Part shown: piece by piece, positions 41,771 to 49,251 of the stretch
How positions within the stretch are numbered: the first letter of the stretch is position 1
Layout of the letters: each line of letters opens with the position of its first letter
Notes under the pieces: model-generated
The model's database searches: none
The model's input: only the letters and a program-made list of their open reading frames with translations
What the model was told of the DNA's origin: nothing
Made by a program: the position numbers and the translations under genes
Origin: Gallintestinimicrobium propionicum
Lineage (GTDB): Bacteria; Bacillota; Clostridia; Lachnospirales; Lachnospiraceae
Direction of reading: 5' to 3'
Length of the DNA stretch: 64,000 nt
Assembly: GCF_025567525.1 (NCBI RefSeq)
Contig: NZ_JAOQJY010000019.1
Span: 5,677-69,676, forward strand

Positions 41771-42241
41771 ATGATACAAAAATTTGTATATAAAAGAGCA
41801 ACAATGGAAGATATCGATGAATTGGTAAGAACAAGAATAATTGTGCTTCGTGCAGCAAATAAGTTGCCAGATGATGAGGATATGTTCGTTGTGGAGAAAG
41901 AATCATATGCATATTATAGGCGTGCGTTGGAAACAGGAGAGCATATTGCATATTTGGTGTATGATAACGGGGCATTTGTCGGTGCAGGTGGTGTCAGTTT
42001 TTATCAGGTGATGCCGACATATCATAATCCGACTGGTAAAAAGGCGTATATTATGAATATGTATGCTGCACCGGAATATAGAAGACAGGGAATTGCAATT
42101 CACACATTGGATTTGCTGGTAAAGGATGCGAAGGAACAGGGTGTGCTACAGATTGCATTAGAGGCAACGTATATGGGACGACCGTTGTATGAGAGATACG
42201 GCTTTGCGAAAATGGAAGATGAAATGGAGCTGGTATGGTGA
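41771..42241 (+). CDS. GNAT family N-acetyltransferase
   Basis: A 156-residue acetyltransferase. AYIMNMYAAPEYRRQGIAIHTLDLLVKDA contains the R-R-Q-G-I-A acetyl-CoA loop, and LYERYGFAKMEDEMEL is the closing motif. ATG 41771 has GAGGTGAAG upstream. It overlaps the methyltransferase gene start. Confidence 0.88.
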   Translation: MIQKFVYKRATMEDIDELVRTRIIVLRAANKLPDDEDMFVVEKESYAYYRRALETGEHIAYLVYDNGAFVGAGGVSFYQVMPTYHNPTGKKAYIMNMYAAPEYRRQGIAIHTLDLLVKDAKEQGVLQIALEATYMGRPLYERYGFAKMEDEMELVW

Positions 42242-42945
42242 GTAAAAAAATGACAGAGTTACAACCTTGGGAATGTCTCATGAAGCGAATTGTCTGGAAA
42301 CAATTAGGAGACATTTGTGATAAGAAGATACTTGATTTCGGCAGTGGTATCGGAGTAACTGCAAATTATTTGGCAGAGCATAATGATGTAACAGCCATTG
42401 AACCTGATGAAGATAGTGTAAAGGAAGGATGGGCAGATAACCAGTATACACAAATTACCGGAAGTACTGATGAACTGCGCAGATTTGCTGATGAGTCCTT
42501 TGATATGATTATCTGCCACAATGTATTAGAGTATGCACAGGACAGAGAGGATATTGTTAGGCAGTTTGCGAGGGTTCTGAAAACGGATGGAAAGATTTCG
42601 ATTGTGAAACATAACCGTGCAGGAAGAGTTATGCAGATGGTTGTACTTTTAAATGATTTTGAGCATGCACATAGCTTGCTTGATGGAAATGATGGGATGA
42701 CTTCCAAATATGGAGCTATTCATTATTATGAGGATGCAGATATTGAGAAATGGTGTCCGGAACTTGTGATTACGAAGACACTTGGTATGAGAACCTTCTG
42801 GGATATGCAACAAAATCAGGAGATTCATAAGGACACTGACTGGCAGGATAAAATGGTGGAGATAGAGATGAGGGTGTCTGATATGGATGGATATAAAGAA
42901 ATTGCATTTTTTCATCATTTGATTATTGAAAAAAGATGGTGTTAA
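42235..42945 (+). CDS. Class I SAM-dependent methyltransferase
   Basis: A 236-residue methyltransferase. Motif I is ILDFGSGIGVTANYLAE, with the acidic residue of motif II in VTAIEPDED, and FDMIICHNVLEYAQDRED continues the core. It starts at ATG 42235 inside the end of the GNAT gene, so the two are coupled. The substrate is unknown; small-molecule methylation is likely from the neighbourhood. Confidence 0.85.
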   Translation: MVSKKMTELQPWECLMKRIVWKQLGDICDKKILDFGSGIGVTANYLAEHNDVTAIEPDEDSVKEGWADNQYTQITGSTDELRRFADESFDMIICHNVLEYAQDREDIVRQFARVLKTDGKISIVKHNRAGRVMQMVVLLNDFEHAHSLLDGNDGMTSKYGAIHYYEDADIEKWCPELVITKTLGMRTFWDMQQNQEIHKDTDWQDKMVEIEMRVSDMDGYKEIAFFHHLIIEKRWC

Positions 42946-43260
42946 TATGAAATATCAGATGATATTATAAGAGCCGATGTAATAGGTTCAGAGGACTATG
43001 AAGTAGAGATATCCTTAAGTAATGGAGAAGTTACAGATATGTATTGTTCATGTCCTTATGCATTAGATGGTAGAAACTGCAAGCATATGGCAGCAGTACT
43101 CTATGAATGGTCGGAAAATGAAGCGGAAGAAAAGAAAGATGAGGAAAATGCAATAAATACAGACTTGTTTCAGCCGGCATATACTGTAAATTCTCATAAG
43201 AAAAAACTGACTGCGGTTGAGGGACTTGTTAGCGGTGTTGTGGAAAGAGTTCAGAAGTAA
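42946..43260 (+). pseudogene. SWIM zinc-finger fragment
   Basis: An open frame without a start until ATG 43039. It reads EVEISLSNGEVTDMYCSCPYALDGRNCKHMAAVLYEW, a complete SWIM motif (C-x-C-x8-C-x-H), then an acidic tail to TAA 43260. Upstream parts of the protein are missing, so it is a 5'-truncated remnant, perhaps of a SNF2-type helicase or a small SWIM protein. Confidence 0.6.
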
Positions 43261-43261
43261 T

Positions 43262-43522
43262 ATGGGACAAATAGCAAATGCAATTACGGTTCTTACCAGT
43301 TTTTTGCTGGGAAGATATATTGTAGAGCAGGAACAACAGGGAGCAGAAAGAGCTAAGTATGGAGCAAAAGTCCTGGATTCCTTGTCATTATATTTGACAG
43401 AAGAATACGGAAGAGGTTTCTCAAGAAGCAATATTGCGGGAATGCGGCAGTTCTATATGGCTTACAAAGACGGAGAGAATGAAATTATCCAATCGGGAAT
43501 TGGACAATTGAACTTAGTTTAG
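43262..43522 (+). pseudogene. N-terminal fragment of a DUF1016 (YhcG-type) nuclease
   Basis: An 86-residue frame: LLGRYIVEQEQQGAERAKYGAKVLDSLSLYLTEEYGRGFSRSNIAGMRQFYMAY is the typical DUF1016 N-terminal domain. The rest, including the PD-(D/E)XK nuclease domain, is lost at the right. It starts 1 base after the SWIM fragment, so both are leftovers of deletion events. Confidence 0.65.
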
Positions 43523-43787
43523 ATAGCACGACTTATGAGTCCTTTTTATTGGACTACAAGTGTGCTATTTTTATATTAACAAATAAACATGAACATCTAT
43601 TAGAGAGAGAGGATGGGATTTATGAATAATGATTATACAAAATATGATACGAACGGTTACCATGACAGTCATTGTGAAGGTCCCAACTGTAATTGCGACA
43701 GCAGAAGATATGGATACGGAACTGAATTTAATGGATCCGCAGTTTTGGGAGTCGATGGATTTCTCCACCGAGGCTAACATTTTTTGA
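43523..43787. other. Spacer without a supported gene
   Basis: A 51-codon frame at 43622-43777 (starting MNNDYTKYDTNGYHDSHCEG) and an overlapping frame ending WESMDFSTEANIF both lack a convincing ribosome binding site and family likeness. The stretch joins the DUF1016 fragment to the minus-strand membrane protein. Confidence 0.3.
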
Positions 43788-44285
43788 TCAATGTAATTCT
43801 GTTGCTAGAGTGAAATGCTGCTTCTTAAGTTTGAGTGCATATCGAATAGGTTTTTCTAACATGGTATAAATCTTTTTATACTCGTATTCTCTCTTTTCAT
43901 TCTGAGTTGTTATACACTTCATTGTAAAACCAATTTCTTCATCAGACCCGAGTAAATCATCGATACTACAATCACAACAAATCCAAATTGGCGAATTAGC
44001 AGGAACATTAAAATCTTCATAAATCAGCCCGTTCTTAAGAAATACTTGAACACATTTCATATCAAATGGAAGTTCCATTTTGACTTTTGTATGTCCTGCA
44101 TTGCCTGATTCCCTTAAATATTCAGGAGGTGCACATTCATCTATATCAAATGAATCGAACTCATAAAAATGAAACATCTCATATTTCTTTCGCTTAATGT
44201 AATCAAAGATTGTCTGCATCACTATTATAATAATGGATGCTACAACACCTGTTACAATACCTGTCAAAACACTATCTAATGTCAT
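43788..44285 (-). CDS. Small membrane-anchored hypothetical protein
   Basis: A 165-residue protein. One N-terminal membrane segment (about residues 5-27, VLTGIVTGVVASIIIIVMQTIF) is followed by a basic KRKK stop-transfer and a 135-residue soluble domain with beta-rich look (VKMELPFDMKCVQVFLKNGLIYEDF). The soluble part should lie in the cytoplasm or outside depending on orientation; the basic residues after the segment favour the cytoplasm. Family not recognised. It lies between the IS66 debris and the DUF1016 fragment. Confidence 0.55.
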   Translation of the reverse strand: MTLDSVLTGIVTGVVASIIIIVMQTIFDYIKRKKYEMFHFYEFDSFDIDECAPPEYLRESGNAGHTKVKMELPFDMKCVQVFLKNGLIYEDFNVPANSPIWICCDCSIDDLLGSDEEIGFTMKCITTQNEKREYEYKKIYTMLEKPIRYALKLKKQHFTLATELH

Positions 44286-44351
44286 GATAACCACCCGCTT
44301 TCAATTTTCTAATAAACTCATTATACTCTGAAAATTCCATTTACTAAAGTA

Positions 44352-44522
44352 TCAGTTTCTGTTTGCCAGAACCATCTGCTCCATCATCAGCTGCATCTTC
44401 CTATTGAGGGAACGGACTTCGGCGGTTAGGGTCTCCAACTGTTCCTGCTGGTTCAGAACCATCTGGATCAGAAGGGACTTGTCAACGGTATTCAATTGTT
44501 CTTCGGTGTATCTGACTGCCAT
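44352..44522 (-). pseudogene. IS66 tnpC, first 56 codons only
   Basis: MAVRYTEEQLNTVDKSLLIQ and the Leu-rich helix ending MEQMVLANR match the start of IS66 transposase TnpC. It stops one residue later, where the family continues with its HRFGRSSE block. The DDE core is gone, so the element cannot move by itself. Confidence 0.8.
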
Positions 44523-44616
44523 AGTGGAGCTCCTTTTCTTATTGGAGCCATTATAGCAGATATGCCACATTTCCGCCAGCCGGTGGCTGTTTTCCCTTCG
44601 TCATTATGACGGTGGA

Positions 44617-44669
44617 ACAGTACTGAAAACCTGAGCAATCACTGCTTCCTTTCAGATTTTCAGTACTGT
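44617..44669. repeat. Inverted repeat between IS66 tnpB and tnpC
   Basis: ACAGTACTGAAAA at 44617-44629 is perfectly mirrored by TTTTCAGTACTGT at 44657-44669. The core TTCAGTACT is also the centre of the palindrome in front of tnpA. It lies in the unusually long 273-base gap before tnpC. Confidence 0.7.
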
Positions 44670-44795
44670 TGTCCACAATTGCCCTGCCTTCCCAGCCGCA
44701 TGGGTGACAGAACAGAATCATTGTGAATAAACAGCGGACTGCAAGTCCAGCGAGATAAAACTGTCCACAAAAAATTTCTGCGAAATGGACAAAAC

Positions 44796-45158
44796 TTAAA
44801 AGAGTTTCTTCGAATCCTCTGTCTGCTCTATCGGGTGTCTGGCAACAATCTCCAGTCCCTGCATGAGCATCGCGTACTGTTCCGGAGTAATTGCCAGTGC
44901 TTCTTCTTTGCTCCTTGACCAGTTGAAAGCACCGGTATCTAACCGTTTGTACAATAACAGGAAACCATCTTCCTCCAACAGGAGTCCCTTGATACGGTAT
45001 GTTCTCTTGCCGCAGAACAGGAACAGGGTATTTCTGTCATAGGGATCTAAATGGAAATGGAAACGAATGATGTTTGCCAGTCCTTCCATGCCTCTGCGCA
45101 GATCCGTGTATCCGGTAGCAAGATATATTTTCTGAAATCCTGAAGCATCATTCAGCAT
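44796..45158 (-). CDS. tnpB: IS66 family accessory protein TnpB
   Basis: A 120-residue IS66 Orf2 protein: IYLATGYTDLRRGMEGLANII, then LFLFCGKRTYRIKGLLLEEDGFLLLYKRLD, the family hallmark. It is needed together with TnpA and TnpC for IS66 transposition; its exact role is unclear. It overlaps tnpA by 11 bases and is intact. Confidence 0.9.
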   Translation of the reverse strand: MLNDASGFQKIYLATGYTDLRRGMEGLANIIRFHFHLDPYDRNTLFLFCGKRTYRIKGLLLEEDGFLLLYKRLDTGAFNWSRSKEEALAITPEQYAMLMQGLEIVARHPIEQTEDSKKLF

Positions 45159-45519
45159 GGCTGGCTGCTCCTATCAGATTTCTGAGGAACTCCGGTGAAG
45201 CGTCATTATAGAGAGCTATCGTGATTCCGCTTTCTGTATGAAGTGCTGCAGCTACAGAGGAATGTGTATGGGAGCCTTTAATCGGCATACTTTCTGTAGA
45301 TGCTGTGAGTTCCACGAAAGAAGGGGACGGTTCACAGAGTTCCAGACAGGCTTCCCGGACTCGCCGCAGGCGATAGTAATAATTTGCTTTTGTTATGCCA
45401 TGCTCCTGGCACCAGGCATCCACTTTCATATCAGAGGGACGGTTCTGACAGTCCTTGATCTGATTTGCCCATTGCTGTAGTCGAAACTGTTCTGCAACGA
45501 AACTGGTTTGAGTGCTCAT
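45148..45519 (-). CDS. tnpA: IS66 family accessory protein TnpA
   Basis: A 123-residue IS66 Orf1 protein with a helix-turn-helix-like front (VDAWCQEHGITKANYYYRLRRVREA). The C-terminal part (ESGITIALYNDASPEFLRNLIGA) fits the family. The frame is intact. It is the promoter-proximal gene of the truncated IS66 element and lies 20 bases after a 32-base perfect palindrome on the minus strand. Confidence 0.85.
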   Translation of the reverse strand: MSTQTSFVAEQFRLQQWANQIKDCQNRPSDMKVDAWCQEHGITKANYYYRLRRVREACLELCEPSPSFVELTASTESMPIKGSHTHSSVAAALHTESGITIALYNDASPEFLRNLIGAASHAE

Positions 45520-45539
45520 AGTCTAACCTCCTGACGCTG

Positions 45540-45571
45540 GTCAAAAAAGTTCAGTACTGAACTTTTTTGAC
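45540..45571. promoter_or_regulatory. 32-bp perfect palindrome in front of IS66 tnpA
   Basis: The left half is GTCAAAAAAGTTCAGT and the right half is its exact reverse complement. It sits directly upstream of tnpA and can form a hairpin or serve as a dimer binding site. Its centre TTCAGTACTGAA recurs in the hairpin at 44617-44669. Confidence 0.65.
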
Positions 45572-45609
45572 TGTGTATAGTATGAGACTATTATTGCAGA
45601 TATAAACGG

Positions 45610-45768
45610 ATGGAAAAAGGTACTTGCTATGGTGCGTTTACTTTACGAATGTATTGGTATATCAGTAATAACAAAGCTGTGATTTGGGCGCTGAATAAAG
45701 AAAGGCTGATAAACTGGGGCTTTTATGATTTAGCCACAGCCTATCAGTCCATGCACGCTAACTATTGA
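45610..45768 (+). pseudogene. C-terminal remnant of a group II intron reverse transcriptase
   Basis: A 52-codon frame ending LRMYWYISNNKAVIWALNKERLINWGFYDLATAYQSMHANY, which fits the last helix region of group II intron maturases (pattern YW-I...L...L...G...Y...H). The catalytic YADD part and everything in front are missing. Confidence 0.6.
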
Positions 45769-45841
45769 AACTGCCGTGTACCGAACGGTATGCACGGTAG
45801 TGTGAGAGGACGGCGGCTAATCACCGCCTTCTACTCGATTT
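45769..45841 (+). ncRNA. 3' end of a group II intron (domains V/VI)
   Basis: Just behind the reverse transcriptase tail lies TGCCGTGTACCGAACGGTATGCACGGTAGTGTGAGAGGACGGCGGC..., the typical catalytic domain V hairpin region, and then a GGCGG/CCGCC stem with CTACTCGAT at the end, as at 3' ends of bacterial group II introns. Named from pattern memory. The 5' part of the intron is absent. Confidence 0.6.
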
Positions 45842-45946
45842 GATAGAAACTTGAGAACAATAATTTTCAAAAAACCAAATATCAATTTGTAATGTTTTTG
45901 AAGGAAAAAGTTCACAAAAGCATTTAGGAAATATTTACAAATTTGA

Positions 45947-46168
45947 ATGGTTTTAAAAGAAAGAGATGTATGGAGCAATTTAGCAAATTTTATTGGAGAA
46001 ATGGTAGCAAAGTATGCGGAAGCAATGGACTTGGATAATTTGCCTGATCCGGATTTTTATCTTCGTAGGGAAAGAATAAGACAGTTGTACACGGAGCTAT
46101 ATAAAGAGAAGAATATAACAAAGTTCAGAAATACAAAAATCTCTATTGAAAGAAAAGTTGCAGCATGA
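45947..46168 (+). CDS. Small hypothetical protein, 73 aa
   Basis: A charged, helical protein (LANFIGEMVAKYAEAMDLDNLPDPDFYLRRERIRQLYTELYKEKN). No ribosome binding site is visible at ATG 45947, and the frame may be the end of a longer lost gene. It lies 73 bases ahead of an XRE regulator. Not recognised. Confidence 0.4.
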   Translation: MVLKERDVWSNLANFIGEMVAKYAEAMDLDNLPDPDFYLRRERIRQLYTELYKEKNITKFRNTKISIERKVAA

Positions 46169-46241
46169 TAATATGACCGTATAGACGGATGAATAAATTT
46201 ATAAATACGGATATATACGGAATGTTGATGGAGGAAAAATC

Positions 46242-46607
46242 ATGATTATCAGTGAAAGAATTTTTTATATGATGGAAAAGAAGAACATGACTCAGTTGGA
46301 ACTATCAAAAAGGACCGGGATTGCAACAAGTAACATTAGTGACTGGAAGAAGAAAAAGACAAATCCCAAAGCGGACTGCCTGTTATCTATATGTGATGCA
46401 TTGGAGATTACTCCCGAACAGCTTTTGACAGGAAAAGGAATTGATCCAGAATACAAAGATGCAGATATGGATTATGAAGTTACCAGAGCGGATATTAGAA
46501 TTTTGAAACAGATTCACAGCCTTGGAGATGAGCAGTATAAAAGATTAATGGCGTATATGAAAGCCTTGCAGAAGTTGGAGCAGATGGAGAGTATAGTGGA
46601 GGATTAA
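46242..46607 (+). CDS. XRE-family transcriptional regulator
   Basis: A 121-residue protein with an N-terminal HTH_3 domain (MTQLELSKRTGIATSNISDWKKKKTNPKADCLLSICDALEITPEQLL). ATG 46242 has ATGGAGGAAAA upstream. The C-terminal half is helical and charged. It lies just ahead of the ORF6N gene and a palindromic site, so control of that gene is plausible. Confidence 0.88.
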   Translation: MIISERIFYMMEKKNMTQLELSKRTGIATSNISDWKKKKTNPKADCLLSICDALEITPEQLLTGKGIDPEYKDADMDYEVTRADIRILKQIHSLGDEQYKRLMAYMKALQKLEQMESIVED

Positions 46608-46610
46608 CCT

Positions 46611-46635
46611 GTGAAATCCCAATTTGTGGCTTCAC
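46611..46635. promoter_or_regulatory. Imperfect palindrome upstream of the ORF6N gene
   Basis: GTGAAATCCCAATTTGTGGC and the five bases after it (TTCAC) form an imperfect palindrome. They match the perfect palindrome inside the ORF6N gene (46898-46922) at 19 of 25 positions by my count. It lies 4 bases after the XRE gene and 5 bases before ATG 46640. Confidence 0.5.
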
Positions 46636-46639
46636 GATA

Positions 46640-47685
46640 ATGGAACGATATAAGCAGCTTATAGAAATTGCAACAGATTTGTTTGGAGGAAGAATGGAAG
46701 AAACAAAAGAATTGATTACTACAGATGATATTCGTAGTAAAGTGTATATAATTCGTGGACAGCAGGTAATGTTGGATAAAGATTTGGCAGAAATTTATGG
46801 CTATGAAGTAAAAAAGTTAAATCAACAAGTAAAAAGAAATATAGAAAGATTTCCGGAAGATTTTATGTTTCGACTATCTAATGGTGAAATTGATTCCGTG
46901 AGGTCACAAATTGTGACCTCACGGAAAAAGGATTTTTTGCTGGACAGGAAGGCGGACGTAGATATTTACCATACGCATTTACAGAGCAAGGAATTTATAT
47001 GCTTGCAACAGTTCTTCGTGGAAAATTAGCGGAACAACAGAGTATATTTATTATGCGTACTTTTAGGGAGATGCGTCACTATATTAGGCAGAATCAGCAG
47101 TTTGTTACCAGAAATGAAATGGATCTTTTAACAGCAAAGGTTGGAACAATAACGGAGAGGCAGGACCGAATGGAGAATAAGGTAGATTCAATTCAAAAAG
47201 ATGTGAATATCTTAGCAGATAATTTTATTACCGATAAAGACAAAAAGAATTTTGTGATTTATAAAGGACAGAAGTTAGAGGCTGACATTGCTTACATAGA
47301 AATCTATCAGCAAGCAAAGAAATCAATCTATGTTGTAGATGATTATATGAATGCAAAGTCATTACAACATCTTTCTCAGAAGGCTGATGGTGTGGAGGTT
47401 GTTTTGTTCACAGAAAATGGAAAAGGTGGGAAGGGGTTTCTTACAAAATCTTTAGTGACAGATTTTCAAAATGAATATCCTTCTCTTCAAATTAAGCCTA
47501 ATCCCGATTGTCATGACAGGTTAATTGTACTTGATTATGGTGAGGAGACAGAACTGGTTTATCACTGCGGAGCATCCAGTAAAGATGCTGGAAAGAAACT
47601 TTGTGCAATTAACCAGATTATAGAAACCGCAATTATTCATCCGGTAATAGATAGATTACTTTTGCTGACGGATAAACAAATATAA
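46640..47685 (+). pseudogene. ORF6N-domain protein, frameshifted at a T-run
   Basis: The first frame (46640-47029) has the ORF6N DNA-binding domain: IRSKVYIIRGQQVMLDKDLAEIYGYEVKKLNQQVKRNIERFPEDFMF, normally found in phage antirepressor-like proteins. The domain is cut by a missing T in the TTTTTT run near 46,932: adding one gives KKDFFAGQEGGRRYLPYAFTEQGIYML, after which the second frame runs to 47685. The C-terminal half carries IYVVDDYMNAKSLQHL and CHDRLIVLDYG plus GASSKDAGKK, shared with the chimeric remnant at 36.6 kb. Confidence 0.75.
46896..46924. repeat. 29-bp perfect palindrome inside the ORF6N gene
   Basis: The left arm is CCGTGAGGTCACAA, a single central A follows, and the right arm is its exact complement. 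It encodes SVRSQIVTSR, a stretch that is conserved in this protein family. A diverged copy lies upstream of the gene at 46611-46635. Confidence 0.8.
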
Positions 47686-47688
47686 CTT

Positions 47689-48078
47689 GTGGTCAAATTT
47701 TTTGACCGCAAGGCAGAGGAATTGCTGGTATCTGCAAAGGCTAAGAAACGCTCTCTGCTGGCAGATAAGATTACAGGGGATAACATTTATAAGGCACTCA
47801 TTTTCTTTGATAAATTGTATGCTCAAATGAACGAAGTAGAGAAACGGGAGTTCCTGTCGCAGTTAGTGGATAATGTGCAGATTTACGAAGAACGCAAAGA
47901 GAATGGTCAGTGGCTGAAATCCATAGAATTTAAGTTGCCGATTATAGAAAAAGAGTTTACACTAAGTTTGGACAATGATGCGCAAAACGAGACGGTGTAC
48001 TTGTTGTCCTTTTCCATAGAAAAATGCTTCACCCACCAAAAAAGGTTTCAGCTCCGTACAGAGTTGAAACCTTTTTAA
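47689..48078 (+). pseudogene. C-terminal remnant of a large serine recombinase
   Basis: Reads AKKRSLLADKITGDNIYKALIFFDKLYAQMNEVEKREFLSQLVDNVQIYEERKENGQWLKSIEFKLPI, the coiled-coil tail of large serine recombinases of Lachnospiraceae mobile elements. All catalytic and DNA-binding domains are missing. The last 20 residues come from the terminator hairpin, so the true end is also lost. It marks the right rim of the accessory region beside tRNA-Phe. Confidence 0.65.
48039..48076. terminator. Bidirectional terminator at the island edge
   Basis: AAAAAGGTTTCA at 48039-48050 pairs with TGAAACCTTTTT at 48065-48076, giving a T-run on both strands. It can end both the recombinase remnant (plus) and the tRNA-Phe transcript (minus). 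Confidence 0.8.
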
Positions 48079-48093
48079 AATTCAAATAAAAAA

Positions 48094-48166
<73 letters not shown>

Positions 48167-48337
48167 AGGAATACGGAATTCTCCGAAATCCGTGTTCTAT
48201 TCTACATGGAATTGTCAGAATTTGTCAATCTTTTTTTAAAAAAGTCGCTTCTCGAAACTATCTTGACGAAAGCGGGAGGGAAGAAGATAATAATTGCATG
48301 AGAATAACCCTGAAAGGGCAAAAAGAGGAGGATAAAA

Positions 48338-49144
48338 ATGGCACTTTTACATGTGAATTTCTTTTCTGATGTACTGGGGATGTGTACGTCAGCGGACGTG
48401 ATTCTGTCGCAGCAGACAAACGGACAGATCGGAATGGAGGGAAAAGGTGCGGAAGGTAAGTTAAAAACCATGTATCTTCTGCATGGAATGAGCGACGATC
48501 AGACAATCTGGCAGCGCAGAACCTCTATCGAGCGTTATGTGAGCCAGCTTGGGATTGCAGTTGTTATGCCCACCACACATCTTGCATTTTATACCGATAC
48601 AACCTACGGAATGCGTTATTGGACCTATATTTCCGAGGAACTGCCAAAAATCTGCAGAGAATTTTTCCCGCAGATGTCGGATAAAAAAGAAGACAATCTG
48701 GCAGCAGGCCTGTCGATGGGTGGCTACGGCGCATGGAAGCTTGGCCTTGGTGCAAGTGAGACATTTGGAGCAGCAGCATCTCTGTCCGGCTGTCTGGATA
48801 TTATAGAGGATGTTGGAAGACATCTGGATGGCGATACCCGGGATGCCGCTCTGTTCAGAGGAATTTATGGTTCTCTGGAGCAGCTGGAAGGCTCTGATAA
48901 CGATCTGATGGCGCTTGCAAAGAAGCTCAAGACCTCCGGGAAACCGATTCCCAGACTCTACAGCTGGTGCGGCACGGAGGATTTCCTGTACGAGGGAAAT
49001 AAGAGAGCATGGGAATATATGAAAGAGCTTGGCTACGAGATGAAGCTGGAAGAATCCAGCGGCGACCATCAGTGGAAATACTGGGATGCGAAGATCCAGG
49101 ATGTCCTGCGCTGGTGGCTTGACACCGATCTGGATCTGACCTGA
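48338..49144 (+). CDS. Esterase of the tributyrin/acetyl-esterase type
   Basis: A 268-residue alpha/beta hydrolase with the nucleophile elbow GLSMGGYG (Ser126), the front motif YLLHGMSDD for the oxyanion hole, and a late His in SSGDHQWKYWD. Such enzymes of the esterase D/putative esterase family remove acetyl or short acyl groups from sugars or small esters. There is no signal peptide, so it acts in the cytoplasm. ATG 48338 has GAGGAGGA upstream. It is the first chromosomal gene after tRNA-Phe. Confidence 0.88.
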   Translation: MALLHVNFFSDVLGMCTSADVILSQQTNGQIGMEGKGAEGKLKTMYLLHGMSDDQTIWQRRTSIERYVSQLGIAVVMPTTHLAFYTDTTYGMRYWTYISEELPKICREFFPQMSDKKEDNLAAGLSMGGYGAWKLGLGASETFGAAASLSGCLDIIEDVGRHLDGDTRDAALFRGIYGSLEQLEGSDNDLMALAKKLKTSGKPIPRLYSWCGTEDFLYEGNKRAWEYMKELGYEMKLEESSGDHQWKYWDAKIQDVLRWWLDTDLDLT

Positions 49145-49152
49145 CGGAGGAA

Positions 49153-49210
49153 GATTGAAAAATATAATTTTTCAATCGTGAGATTTGTGTCTGCGCACAC
49201 GTGACACAAA
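49153..49210 (+). terminator. Two hairpins after the esterase gene
   Basis: GATTGAAAAAT at 49153-49163 pairs with ATTTTTCAATC at 49167-49177, a terminator-like stem. TTTGTGTC at 49184-49191 pairs with GACACAAA at 49203-49210 as a second stem. They separate the esterase from the lactonase-like gene. Confidence 0.5.
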
Positions 49211-49251
49211 CTCGGCATGCGCAAAAAGCGTGCGCGGAAATGAGAGGAATC

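Larger units (their letters stand above)
44352..45571 (-). mobile_element. Truncated IS66-family element
   Basis: Contains tnpA, tnpB and the first part of tnpC in the family order on the minus strand. The tnpC body and that end of the element are deleted. The limit at 45571 is the palindrome in front of tnpA; the true inverted repeat was not identified. Confidence 0.75.
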
